Part shown: positions 43,517 through 52,228 of the stretch, piece after piece
How the letters are laid out: every line of letters starts with the position of its first letter
How positions within the stretch are numbered: the stretch's first letter is position 1
DNA from: Myxococcales bacterium
GTDB taxonomy: Bacteria > Myxococcota_A > UBA9160 > UBA4427
Direction of reading: 5' to 3'
NCBI GenBank assembly: GCA_012960035.1
Contig: DUBZ01000037.1
Span: 52,830-116,829, forward strand
Length of the DNA stretch: 64,000 nt
Position numbers and translations under genes: made by a program
Notes under the pieces: generated by a model
The model's input: only the letters and a program-made list of their open reading frames with translations
Database searches by the model: none
Told to the model about the DNA's origin: nothing

Positions 43517-46108
43517 TTAGGTTGCTGGAGCCTTCGGCTTGCGCCGGCGACGACGGCGGCCGCCCTTCTTGCGCGCAGTCTTCTTTCGCGAAGCCCGCTT
43601 CTTACGAGCGGCCTTCTTTTTGCGGATGGGGTCGAAGAACGACACCGGTCGAGACGGCGCGCGACGACACACGTCGCAGATGCCGCACTCCTCTTCGATC
43701 GGAATTCCGAAGTACTCGCCGAGCAGCTCGCCTCGGCAACGTTCGGCGATCGAATACGCGTCGATCGCATCGAGGCGGGTCGCGTCCTGGTTGCGCAGAG
43801 TTCGAAGTTGTTCGCGCAGGCGCCGGGCGTATTGAATGAGCTCGGGGAGCGGTACAAGGAGTTCGATCGTTTTCCCACTCGAAATGTGGACCAGTCCCGC
43901 GGTCTCGAACATGGCAACTGTTGCCGCCGTCACCCGCTGCGAAACACGTGACGATGCAGCGAGATCGACCACATCCGGGTCGCGCTTCTCTTCAACGTAC
44001 GCTGCCAACGCAGTTGCAACATTGAACAGCTGAGCGGGGTTCACCCGGCTCTGACTCAACAAAAACTCATGGATGTCTCGATCCATCTCGTTGTGGAGCA
44101 GGATGCAGTGCGCCCTCTTCCCGTCGCGCCCAACCCGGCCCGCTTCTTGTACGTACTGCTCCATCGAAGCGGGGGTTTGAAAGTGAACCACGTAGCGAAA
44201 GTCTTGTTTGTCGATCCCCAGACCGAATGCACTGGTCGCGATCATTACGTTGCGCTTGCCGTGCTTCATGAAGAGTTCTTGCTCGGTCCGACGATCGGTC
44301 CCGTTCATTCCACCGTGGTAGCGATTTACGGGGATCCCCATCTGCTTGAGCGCGCCGTGCACGTTGTCAACGTCGCGCGTCGTTGAGCAGTAGACGATGC
44401 CTGGGCGTCGCAACCGAAGCACCAAGCGACCGAGCGCGCGCAAGCGCGACTCTCCGCCACATTCGATGACTTCGAAGCCGAGATTCGCACGATGCGGTGA
44501 CGCAACGATTTCCAACGGGCTGCGTAGATCCAGAATTTTGACGAGATCTTCGCGTACGGGTTTCGTCGCAGTCGCGGTCACGGCCAGAACTGGCGGTCGG
44601 CCATAGCGTTCCAGCAGTGTCCCGAGCCGCAGATAGGCTGGCCGGAAGTCGTGTCCCCATTCGGAAGCACAGTGGGCTTCGTCGACGGTAAAGAGTGAAA
44701 TTCCACTTTTGTAGAGCACGGGCAGCAGGTCGTCGCCGGCAAGGGTTTCGGGCGTGGTCATCACAATGAGCGACCCGCCCTCCTCCACCCGAGCCAACGC
44801 GCGTTCGCGCGCCTTGCCCCGAATCGTCCCGTCAAAGCGAACCACCGGGATACCACGTTTTTCGAGGTTGCCGACCTGGTCTTCGATCAACGCCAATAGC
44901 GGCGAAATCACGACCACCGGCTTCGGCAACAACATACCGGGGATCTGGTAACACGCCGACTTGCCAAAGCCCGTGGGAAGAACGATGAGACCATCGCCGC
45001 CGGTCATGACATGAGCGATGGCCGCCGTCTGTTCCGGGTGCAGTTTCTTGATGCCAAGAATTGCGGCCGCTTCTTCGACCGTGGTCGGCGGAACGTATTC
45101 CGGCGGCGGCTCGGGCGGTTTCGGCGGCGCCTTCGGGCGCGGCTTTACGGCCGCAGCCGGTTGGCCTTCGGCACGTTTCTGTTGATTCGGTCGGTCCTGT
45201 GGGTTCGGTTGATTCGGCTGGTTTTGGCCATTGGCGTCGGCGTTACCGCCACTGCCACCGCGACGTCTGCGACGCCCGCGACGACGTCTCGATCGACCGC
45301 GACGCGGGTTGTCGGGGTCGTTCGAGCCCGACTGCTGGGACTGTCCACCCGGTTGCTGCCCTTCAGCCCGCGCACCGCCTTCTGACTCGTTTTCATTGTT
45401 CTTGCGCGGGTCGCTGCTGGATCCGTTCGTGCCTTGGTTTGGATTCGCAGTTCGCTCTCCACCATTGGCGGGATTGGAGCCATCGCCGCCCGCTGCACTG
45501 CCGCCGCGACCGCGTCTGCGCCGACGTCGCCTGCGTGGCCGCCGGGGACTGCCGTCGGGGTTAGTGGGGCGTCCACCTTCGCCACGATTGGGTTGTCCAC
45601 CCGCGTTGGCTTGGGCGTGCGGATTGCGATTCGAACCCGATGCGCCACCGGAGTTCGAGGAAGCGTTGGCGCGGTTGTCGGTCGCCGAAGCATCGCGCTG
45701 AGTGCTCGCGCCTGAAGAAGACGGGCGACGTTGGTTTTCACGAGGAGATGAACCCTCCCCCGCGGTCGCCGTCGAGGTGGCGGCTTCGGTCGCGCGAGGA
45801 GTATCCGCGGCGGGTCGCTTCGCCGCGGCCTTCTTTTTCGATGCGATCTTCGTCGTGGTCGACGCGATCGCCGCTTCTTTTTTGGGCGCGGCTTCCTTCT
45901 TTGGGGCAGCCGCTTTCTTCGTCGCAGCCTTTTTCACCGCGGCCTTCTTGGGGGCCGCCTTCTTCTTTGAAGCTGCTTTTTTCGGCGCAGCTGCTTTCTT
46001 GCTCGCGGCCTTTTTGACTGCCGCCTTCTTGGCAGGTGCCTTCTTTGCGGCAGCCTTCTTCTTCACCGCCGCCTTCTTGGCGGGGGATTTCTTAGCGGGA
46101 GCCTTCAT
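43517..46108 (-). CDS. RecQ-type helicase with histone-H1-like N-terminal tail
   Basis: An 863-residue protein. Residues 1-85 are Lys-Ala-Pro repeats (KKAA, KKAP, PKKA) like histone H1 tails; 85-340 are low-complexity Asn/Gly/Gln/Ser with Arg runs. Residues 340-810 are a RecQ-like superfamily 2 helicase: LPTGFGKSACYQIP (Walker A, Lys383), TVDEAHCASEWGHDFRPAY (motif II and aromatic loop), TATATK, QEAGRVGRDG (motif VI), then a four-Cys zinc site (CRG...CGICDVC). The last 35 residues are again Lys/Arg-rich. The ATG at 46108 is chosen; in-frame residues before it lack a site. It should unwind recombination or replication intermediates, with the tails binding DNA or condensing it. Confidence 0.88.
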   Translation of the reverse strand: MKAPAKKSPAKKAAVKKKAAAKKAPAKKAAVKKAASKKAAAPKKAASKKKAAPKKAAVKKAATKKAAAPKKEAAPKKEAAIASTTTKIASKKKAAAKRPAADTPRATEAATSTATAGEGSSPRENQRRPSSSGASTQRDASATDNRANASSNSGGASGSNRNPHAQANAGGQPNRGEGGRPTNPDGSPRRPRRRRRRRRGRGGSAAGGDGSNPANGGERTANPNQGTNGSSSDPRKNNENESEGGARAEGQQPGGQSQQSGSNDPDNPRRGRSRRRRGRRRRRGGSGGNADANGQNQPNQPNPQDRPNQQKRAEGQPAAAVKPRPKAPPKPPEPPPEYVPPTTVEEAAAILGIKKLHPEQTAAIAHVMTGGDGLIVLPTGFGKSACYQIPGMLLPKPVVVISPLLALIEDQVGNLEKRGIPVVRFDGTIRGKARERALARVEEGGSLIVMTTPETLAGDDLLPVLYKSGISLFTVDEAHCASEWGHDFRPAYLRLGTLLERYGRPPVLAVTATATKPVREDLVKILDLRSPLEIVASPHRANLGFEVIECGGESRLRALGRLVLRLRRPGIVYCSTTRDVDNVHGALKQMGIPVNRYHGGMNGTDRRTEQELFMKHGKRNVMIATSAFGLGIDKQDFRYVVHFQTPASMEQYVQEAGRVGRDGKRAHCILLHNEMDRDIHEFLLSQSRVNPAQLFNVATALAAYVEEKRDPDVVDLAASSRVSQRVTAATVAMFETAGLVHISSGKTIELLVPLPELIQYARRLREQLRTLRNQDATRLDAIDAYSIAERCRGELLGEYFGIPIEEECGICDVCRRAPSRPVSFFDPIRKKKAARKKRASRKKTARKKGGRRRRRRKPKAPAT

Positions 46109-46340
46109 AACGGCTGCCTTCTTAACGCGTGCGGTCAACGGACTCGCCCTCACTCGCCGGTATGGAAACGCCCCGATCTGAATGGGGGTCGCCAGTGCCA
46201 GCCACAAAAATAGGTGTGACGTAAAAACGTCTAACCCACTAGATGGTTCTACTCCGCTTCCAACACGCGGTGGGAGGTCATGCACCCCCCGTCATTTTGA
46301 CGACACAAAGTAAAAACACACGGCGTCGCGGTAAGACGAG

Positions 46341-46422
46341 GTGGAGTTGGCGGGAATCGAACCCTGCCCGGCGAAGAGTCGAATTTATAGCGAATGCCGT
46401 GCGACTACCAAATCGCCAGGGC
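46341..46422 (-). pseudogene. degenerate tRNA-like (tRNA-Leu/tmRNA 3'-end-like) segment
   Basis: On the minus strand the segment reads GGCGATTTGGTAGTCGC, a good match to a class II (tRNA-Leu type) D arm, and ends in GGGTTCGATTCCCGCC followed by AACTCCACC, the canonical T loop and a CCA-like 3' end as in tRNA or tmRNA. But the T stem has two mismatches, no proper anticodon stem forms in between, and the 5' acceptor half does not pair with the 3' half. It is probably a relic or an attachment-site-like 3' fragment rather than a working tRNA. Confidence 0.45.
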
Positions 46423-46652
46423 ATTTTTTTCGCGCTGATATTGGACCGCTTTGGGACCTTCGGTGGGCTAAATCCGAGATTCGAGCTTCGAAACCGAGAG
46501 ATTTCAGCGCTGAGCCCGTGTAGGTGTCCGTTGAGAACCAAACTCAGGTTGGTCGTCGACAGTCCCCCGATAAGCCATCGCCCCCTCGCTCACCCGAAGC
46601 CCCAACGTAATTTCCATGATGAAACCAGCGCAATGTCGTTCCAAGCGCTAAA

Positions 46653-46669
46653 TGTCACTCTTTGTGACA
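46653..46669. promoter_or_regulatory. inverted repeat TGTCAC-N5-GTGACA
   Basis: A perfect 6-bp inverted repeat with a 5-nt spacer lies about 145 bp before the sulfatase gene at 46814. The shape is that of a small dimeric-regulator operator (GntR, MarR or CRP-like half-sites). No regulator gene adjoins it, so the role is open. Confidence 0.3.
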
Positions 46670-46813
46670 ATAGTTCTGAGCGGCGATTCATCGTCCCTAC
46701 ATTTCAATCCCGAGTGATCAATCCACACAAAATCAATTCGCCACAGTGACGCGGTCGGCATCCAACCGAGCGACCCGCGCAGTCATGCGACCCAACGCCA
46801 GGAGCCAACCACC

Positions 46814-48475
46814 ATGAGCGGAATCAAAAAGTTCGCAATGGTCACTGCGAGTATTCTCATTGTCATGGGTCTACTTGTTTGGCTTAACCTCTCAAGCGTG
46901 ATGTTGGGCGCGATCCGCATCATGTCCGACATGCGAACATCCGCCGGCCCCGAGCAGGAAGTCACATGGTCAACGGGTACCGACCCCGAAGGCCGAGCCC
47001 AAGCAGACCGCCCACCCAACATCGTTCTCATCTTGGCCGATGACCTTGGCTGGAATGACCTTACGTTCAATGGCGGGGGTGTCGCGGGCGGCACAGTCCC
47101 AACCCCCAACATCGACTCGATTGCTGCCGAAGGCATTTCCTTCGTGAATGGCTACGCGGCCAACGGAACCTGCGCGCCTTCACGCGCCGCCCTTCTTTCA
47201 GGTCGCTATGGCACGCGATTTGGTTTCGAATACACGCCAACTCCACCGGGGATGCAGACGATGGTGGGTCTCCTGAGCGCAAGCCCGGACCGACTCCGTC
47301 CCACAATTCCGGGAGAGGGTGGTGAAGCAGTCCCGTACGAAGAAATGGGAATGCCAAGCTCTGAAATCACGATTGCCGAACTGTTAGGCGAACGTGGCTA
47401 CCACAACGTGCACATCGGCAAATGGCACGTCGGGCGCGCCGAAGGCATGACGGCGATTGACCAGGGCTTTCATGAAAGCCTGTTGATGGCGAGTGGGTTG
47501 TACTTGCCCGAAGACGATCCGAACGTGGTCAATGCAAAACAAGACTTCGACCCGATCGATCGTTTTCTTTGGTCCGCGATGAACTACGCCGCCTCGTTCA
47601 ACGACTCGGAAGTCTTTGAGCCGGGTGGGTATTTGACCGACTACTACACAGAGGAAGCCGTCGAAGTCATCGAGGCAAACAAGGACCGCCCCTTCTTCCT
47701 ATACCTCGCGCACTGGGCACCCCACACTCCCCTACAAGCCTCCAAGGCGGACTACGACGCATTGGGGCACATCAAACTCCACCGCGAGCGGGTTTATGCA
47801 GCGATGATTCGCGCGCTCGACCGCGGTGTCGGCCAGGTTCTCGACGCCCTCAAAGACAACGGTCTGGACGAGAACACACTCGTGATGTTTACCTCCGACA
47901 ACGGGGGTGCGGGCTACATCGGGCTTCCGGACGTCAACGCACCGTTTCGAGGTTGGAAAATCAGCCTATTCGAAGGCGGGATCCACGTGCCCTACATGAT
48001 GAAGTGGCCCGCGAAGATCCCGAAAGGCATCAAGAGCACCGACCCTGTTCATCACTTTGACATGTATGCAACCGCGGCTGCAGCTGGCGGCGCGTCACTT
48101 CCCACCGATCGCAAGATGGACGGAGTGGATCTTGTCTCCTTTGCACGTGGCGAGGCCGATGGGGTCCCACACGACGCGCTCTTCTGGAGTAGTGGCAGTT
48201 CCAAGTCCGCGCTCGTTAACGGTTGGAAGTTGAACATCAGCAACCCGCCCGGGCGTTCGTGGCTATTCGACTTCAATGCTGACCCGACCGAACAAGTCGA
48301 CTTGTCGCAGCAGCGCCCGGAAAAACTGGCCGAACTTCAAGCGGCCCTCGCAGCGCATCGCGACGAACAGATGCCCAGCCGTTGGCCGACCGGTGGCTCT
48401 TTCGCCATCAATATCGACAAAGACTTGAGCCTGCCCGACGCACCGGACGACGAATACATTTATTGGTCGAACTAA
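46814..48475 (+). CDS. type I sulfatase, membrane-anchored or exported
   Basis: A 553-residue sulfatase. A hydrophobic N-terminal segment (residues 8-26) suggests a signal anchor. PPNIVLILADDLGWND binds Ca, CAPSR has the formylglycine Cys120, and IGKWHVG, LAHWAPHTPLQ and FTSDNGGAG fill the active site. The Ala in C-A-P-S-R is allowed by the C/S-x-P-x-R rule. The region after the nucleophile carries an insert (GMQTMVGLLSASPDRLRP) not seen in the tandem pair at 52849. Substrate unknown. It ends 10 bp from the convergent crotonase gene. Confidence 0.92.
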   Translation: MSGIKKFAMVTASILIVMGLLVWLNLSSVMLGAIRIMSDMRTSAGPEQEVTWSTGTDPEGRAQADRPPNIVLILADDLGWNDLTFNGGGVAGGTVPTPNIDSIAAEGISFVNGYAANGTCAPSRAALLSGRYGTRFGFEYTPTPPGMQTMVGLLSASPDRLRPTIPGEGGEAVPYEEMGMPSSEITIAELLGERGYHNVHIGKWHVGRAEGMTAIDQGFHESLLMASGLYLPEDDPNVVNAKQDFDPIDRFLWSAMNYAASFNDSEVFEPGGYLTDYYTEEAVEVIEANKDRPFFLYLAHWAPHTPLQASKADYDALGHIKLHRERVYAAMIRALDRGVGQVLDALKDNGLDENTLVMFTSDNGGAGYIGLPDVNAPFRGWKISLFEGGIHVPYMMKWPAKIPKGIKSTDPVHHFDMYATAAAAGGASLPTDRKMDGVDLVSFARGEADGVPHDALFWSSGSSKSALVNGWKLNISNPPGRSWLFDFNADPTEQVDLSQQRPEKLAELQAALAAHRDEQMPSRWPTGGSFAINIDKDLSLPDAPDDEYIYWSN

Positions 48476-48485
48476 GCGGGCGAGC

Positions 48486-49307
48486 TCAAAGTTCAGGGTC
48501 CGCAAAGTCCGCGGGCCGCTTCTGCAGTTTTGACATCACGGATTCGATTTGATTCGGCTTGCCCATCAGGCCAGCCGACGCGCTCATTTCGGCTGCGAGT
48601 CCTTCGGCCAACGGAACGAGCACGGAATCATTGAGTAGTGCCTTTGCAGCGCGCACCGCGTCTGGACTGCGTTGCGCGACGACGCGTGCGTACGCGAGTG
48701 CGTCTTCGACGGGGTTGTCGCTGAGTTCAGTCCCGAGCCCCATCGCCACCGCCTTGATCCCCTCCACCACTTCTCCGCTGAAGATCATCTTTTTTGCGAC
48801 GTCGAGGGAAACCAACCTTCGCAATGACTGGGTTCCGGATAGATCGGGAACGAGACCCCACGTCACTTCGACAAACGCGAGACGGGCGTCCGGCGCAACG
48901 AAACGGATGTCGGCACCGAGTGCGATGTGGAGTCCGGCTCCGTAGGCCGCGCCATGGACAGCGGCGATCACCGGAACGGGCAATTCGTGCCACGCCCAAG
49001 CAAGCTGTTGTGCGCGGTTCGCTCCGTCGCGGCTCAGGTCGCGGGTCGCAGCTTGGATAGAATCACTTTCGGGGTTGAGCTCGCCCGTGGCGATTTGACC
49101 GAGACTCGCGACGTCCAGTCCAGCGCTAAAGGCCACCCCTTCACCAGACAGCACAACGGCACGCACCGACAAGTCTGCTCGAATGCGGTCCGCAGCAGCC
49201 AAAATGCCATCGAACATATCGGTATCCAGCGCATTCATTTTTTCGGGCCGGTTCATGCGGACATGGGCGACTCCGTCGTCGACTTCCACAGGAACACGTT
49301 CACTCAT
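48486..49307 (-). CDS. enoyl-CoA hydratase/isomerase family protein
   Basis: A 273-residue crotonase. VAHVRMNRPEKMNALD start, VAFSAGLDVASLG for the first oxyanion-hole segment, AAVHGAAYGAGLHIALGAD for the second (around residue 115), and VEVTWGLVPDLSGTQSLRRLV with the Asp used in place of Glu by dienoyl-CoA isomerase-type members. That pattern suggests a hydratase or isomerase acting on a 2-enoyl-CoA. GGAGA precedes the ATG at 49307. It lies 19 bp downstream of the CHK-type kinase gene on the same strand, so the two are probably one transcript. Confidence 0.9.
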   Translation of the reverse strand: MSERVPVEVDDGVAHVRMNRPEKMNALDTDMFDGILAAADRIRADLSVRAVVLSGEGVAFSAGLDVASLGQIATGELNPESDSIQAATRDLSRDGANRAQQLAWAWHELPVPVIAAVHGAAYGAGLHIALGADIRFVAPDARLAFVEVTWGLVPDLSGTQSLRRLVSLDVAKKMIFSGEVVEGIKAVAMGLGTELSDNPVEDALAYARVVAQRSPDAVRAAKALLNDSVLVPLAEGLAAEMSASAGLMGKPNQIESVMSKLQKRPADFADPEL

Positions 49308-49326
49308 GATGACTCTCCGTTGGGGG

Positions 49327-50556
49327 TCACAGCCGGTCCAGCCAGCCTTCAAAATCGAGACGCTCCATCGCGGCCACGCTACGGCGCAAGATCGTGAGCA
49401 CCGTCTCGTCTCGTTCAGTCAGCCCACCGAGACCAATCGATGTCAGGGCCACCATCAGCGTTTGAAAGGAATAACCGCGGTACTGGTTGCGCGCATCCTC
49501 TGGGTCGAGGCGCACACCGCGAAGGGCAAGCTCTTGAATGTAGAAATCGATCAAATCATGTTCGTGGGTCGCGAGCAGTTCGGGCTCGATCGAGTTGATT
49601 AGAAAATACTGCACGTCTCGGATGCCCTTGCACCACTGCATCCCCTGAAAATCGATCATGCCCATCTGGGGTCCGGAGGGTGTTCGATATTCAAAGAGAT
49701 TTGCGAGGTGACTGTCGCCGTGGATCAGCGTGAGCAGGCCGTCGTACCAAAAGTCCACCAGCGCATCCCACTTGTCGATCGCCCGGTGACATACGGCCGC
49801 ATGCTTGGCGGTAAAGAGATCCGGAGCGGTCCGATGTGCGGGGTCGATCGACGCCGCGTTTAATGCGCGTGTCTTCGCTCGGCCTCCTGGTCCCAAGAAA
49901 ACATGTAACCGGCTGGGAAGAAGGCTTTCGCGTTGCTCATGCGTCCAACCCCAAAATTTCGCGTGCAGCTCAGCAAACGTGCTGAGACACATTTTCGCGC
50001 GATCGATCGTGGTACCGGCGGCCATGTCGCGGTTGATGAACATGCGCGTGCCGGGTGATTCGTTCAGGTTTTCGAGAAGCAACACGAACCGCGCACCTTT
50101 ACGCGCGACGGCATAAACCTGGGGAACTCGAATGGGCACGTGCGGGGCGATGCGCTCACAGAAAGCCTCTTCGACTTCCCAAAAACCCACCGCGTTGGCA
50201 AAAACGCGCGTTGCAAGTTCGGGACAGGGGATCTTTACGTACGCCGTACGTGGCAAGCCGCTGTTCGCACCAAGGTCGCTTCCGAAATCGAGATCGATCA
50301 AAAAATTGGTGCAGTTGCTGCTCTCGAAGCCGACGCCAGGGAGAGACACGTTTTCGAGCTGCGGCAGCGGGATGCTGCCGGCGGGTGCGTAGTCGCGAAT
50401 CAACTGATTCACCACTTCTGGCTTGGCGAGTTGTTCCGGGGTGCGTGGGAGCGCACGCCCCAGCATCTCTTCCACGCCATCGGCGAAAACCCGAACCGTC
50501 GCGCTGGAAAGTCGAAGCCCTAGGGCAAGCTGCCCCTGTCGTTCAGATGTCAGCAT
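49327..50556 (-). CDS. phosphotransferase-family protein (CHK/aminoglycoside-kinase-like)
   Basis: A 409-residue protein-kinase-fold enzyme. LIHGDSHLANLFEY is the catalytic loop (H-G-D-x-H-x-x-N) and IDFQGMQWCKGIRDVQYFL the metal-binding D-F-Q, both as in ecdysteroid-kinase-like (CHK) and aminoglycoside or choline kinase families. YVKIPCPELATR carries the ATP-binding Lys. It would phosphorylate a small hydroxylated or amino compound; acyl-sterol or antibiotic substrates are possible. The ATG at 50556 is chosen, with a TTG at 50571 as alternative. It is downstream of the desaturase-like gene and upstream of the crotonase gene. Confidence 0.82.
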   Translation of the reverse strand: MLTSERQGQLALGLRLSSATVRVFADGVEEMLGRALPRTPEQLAKPEVVNQLIRDYAPAGSIPLPQLENVSLPGVGFESSNCTNFLIDLDFGSDLGANSGLPRTAYVKIPCPELATRVFANAVGFWEVEEAFCERIAPHVPIRVPQVYAVARKGARFVLLLENLNESPGTRMFINRDMAAGTTIDRAKMCLSTFAELHAKFWGWTHEQRESLLPSRLHVFLGPGGRAKTRALNAASIDPAHRTAPDLFTAKHAAVCHRAIDKWDALVDFWYDGLLTLIHGDSHLANLFEYRTPSGPQMGMIDFQGMQWCKGIRDVQYFLINSIEPELLATHEHDLIDFYIQELALRGVRLDPEDARNQYRGYSFQTLMVALTSIGLGGLTERDETVLTILRRSVAAMERLDFEGWLDRL

Positions 50557-50563
50557 CAGCCTG

Positions 50564-52132
50564 CTAGCCAAGCTCGGTCTTCATCACTTCGTTCGCGCAG
50601 CCATAACCAGGCAAGAACGTCACACCCGGGCCGGGGTGACAAGCCGCGCCGCAAAGGTAGAGCCCCGCAATCGGCGTTGCGTGTGCCGAGCCTTCGACGG
50701 CAGACCGGGCGGCCAACATCTGATCGGGATGGATCAGCCCATGGGTGAAGTCACCATTCGTCGCGCCATGCATCGCGGCAAAGTGGTCGGAAGAAAACAC
50801 CGCTTTTTCGACAATGCAGTTTCGAAAGTTGGGCATGTACTGACAAATGCGATCGATCACCTGTTCCGCCATCTCATCGCGAAGCTTTCCGCGTTCGGAG
50901 TTGGGTGCGTCGCATGGGAAGAAAAAGCCGTACGCGCTCGCAATGTGAAAGCCCTCGGGTGCGAGCGTGGGGTCGACGATGGTCGGGATCTGGAATGCGA
51001 TCGGGACATGGGCGGGAAGCTCACCACGCCCGCAGGCTTCGTAGCTTTCCTGCATCTGTTCGGGGTCGGGCACCATCGCCCCGCCAAAGCGCGCGTAGAT
51101 GTCCTTGTTTAAGAATGCCCATTCCCCACCGTATTCGGGGAGATCGTTGAGCTTGAACAAGAGATGGACCCAGGCACCCTTGTGTTCGATCGCGCGCACG
51201 TCCTTCAAGAACTGTGCGGGAAGCTGTTCTTCGTCGAGCAAACGCGTGAACGTTGCCGGCTTGTCTAGGTTCGAAAGCACGACGCGCGCGCGCAACACTT
51301 CGCCACCCCGGAGTTCAACCCCAACTGCACGGCCACCTTCGACGACGATGCGGTTGACCTGTTGCTTGAGCCGAACCTCACCTCCCTTCGCAATGATCGA
51401 TCGCTCGAGGGCTTCTGGAAGTGCCCCCATCCCGCCTTTGACTCGGCGCATCAAGCCGCCATTGCCGTTGAGCGCCATGGTATAGACAAGACAAAAAGCC
51501 GAGCCCGGCGAAAGCGGACCCTTGTAGGTCGACTGAATCGCTGCAAATGAAAGCAGCGCTCGGAACGTTTGGTGCTTCACCGGGTCGGGAAAGAATCGAT
51601 TGATCAGGTCCATCGCCGAGCCCTTGAATACAAGCTCGAGTTGTTCGCGCGCCGCTTCGCTCGGTGCCTCTGCGATGAGTTCGTCCATCGTCTTCGGCAA
51701 GCGTCCCGCCGTGAATCGATCCATCACAGCCGCGGGGTACTTGCAAAATCGCATCAAGCGAATGAAGCCGAGCATCGCAGCCGGACCGTGGTCGAAGAGG
51801 AGGTGGGTGAGCTGCTTGAGTGGGTTCGTATAAAAGAGAAGAGGTTTTGCCCCCGAGTTCGGGAGGTTGATCGCCATCACGGGCAAGGAGATGAATTCGG
51901 CGCCATTGCCTTCAAAGTCGAGGGCGTCGGTGACCTCTTTTGCCAACGGGAACAGGCAGCTCGCGCCGACTTCATTTCGGCAACCCTTCAAGATCTCGCG
52001 GGTCCCCGTCATCCCACCCACGTAGCCGTTCTTCTCGAGAACGATGACCGAATGGCCGGCCTTTGCGAGCACGGCACCCGCTGCGAGGCCGTTGTGACCA
52101 GCACCAATAATGATTGCGTCCGTTTCTGCCAT
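50564..52132 (-). CDS. phytoene-desaturase-like FAD-dependent oxidoreductase
   Basis: A 522-residue flavoprotein of the carotenoid desaturase/retinol saturase family. DAIIIGAGHNGLAAGAVLAKAGHSVIVLEKN is the FAD Rossmann motif, VGGMTGTREI the next, KGGMGALPEALERSIIAKGGEVRL the central FAD-associated stretch, and the C-terminal LYLCGAACHPGPGVTFLPGYGCANEVM closes the isoprenoid-type fold. It would dehydrogenate or isomerise polyenes or related lipids. The ATG at 52132 has AGAGGA upstream. It is divergent from TetR across the 11-bp inverted repeat, which probably controls it. The kinase and crotonase genes follow. Confidence 0.88.
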   Translation of the reverse strand: MAETDAIIIGAGHNGLAAGAVLAKAGHSVIVLEKNGYVGGMTGTREILKGCRNEVGASCLFPLAKEVTDALDFEGNGAEFISLPVMAINLPNSGAKPLLFYTNPLKQLTHLLFDHGPAAMLGFIRLMRFCKYPAAVMDRFTAGRLPKTMDELIAEAPSEAAREQLELVFKGSAMDLINRFFPDPVKHQTFRALLSFAAIQSTYKGPLSPGSAFCLVYTMALNGNGGLMRRVKGGMGALPEALERSIIAKGGEVRLKQQVNRIVVEGGRAVGVELRGGEVLRARVVLSNLDKPATFTRLLDEEQLPAQFLKDVRAIEHKGAWVHLLFKLNDLPEYGGEWAFLNKDIYARFGGAMVPDPEQMQESYEACGRGELPAHVPIAFQIPTIVDPTLAPEGFHIASAYGFFFPCDAPNSERGKLRDEMAEQVIDRICQYMPNFRNCIVEKAVFSSDHFAAMHGATNGDFTHGLIHPDQMLAARSAVEGSAHATPIAGLYLCGAACHPGPGVTFLPGYGCANEVMKTELG

Positions 52133-52190
52133 GCGTCCTCTTGCGATTCTTGGTGAATTGGGGCGGAGCTTACCTCGACTGGTCAAAAAG

Positions 52191-52227
52191 CTAACTTATC
52201 AATTGATTAGATCAACTGATAAGTTAG
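52191..52227. promoter_or_regulatory. 11-bp inverted-repeat operator between desaturase and TetR genes
   Basis: CTAACTTATCA at 52191-52201 and its exact reverse complement TGATAAGTTAG at 52217-52227, 15-nt spacer, with a further small palindrome (TCAATTGA) inside. It lies in the 96-bp gap between divergent genes and abuts the TetR ATG at 52229. AT-rich symmetry right at the regulator start is the usual pattern of a TetR autorepression site, here placed to control both directions. Confidence 0.8.
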
Positions 52228-52228
52228 A

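Larger units (their letters stand above)
46109..46813. other. intergenic region, 705 bp, with tRNA-like relic and inverted repeat
   Basis: It separates the divergent helicase and sulfatase genes. No coding frame is supported: frames crossing 46341-46520 are antisense to the tRNA-like segment listed separately. A small inverted repeat lies at 46653-46669. The rest shows nothing I can identify. Confidence 0.5.

Noticed and set aside
45702..46181. Ala/Phe-rich plus-strand frame resembling a membrane protein
   Set aside because: It is the complement of the Lys/Ala repeat tail of the helicase (AAG/GCC codons read as CTT/GGC), so the hydrophobicity is an artefact.
46341..46422. functional tRNA-Leu or tmRNA gene
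   Set aside because: T stem has mismatches, no anticodon stem forms and the acceptor halves do not pair, so only a relic is reported.
46341..46523. plus-strand frame starting MELAGIEP
   Set aside because: This is the typical spurious peptide from reading antisense through a tRNA-like sequence.
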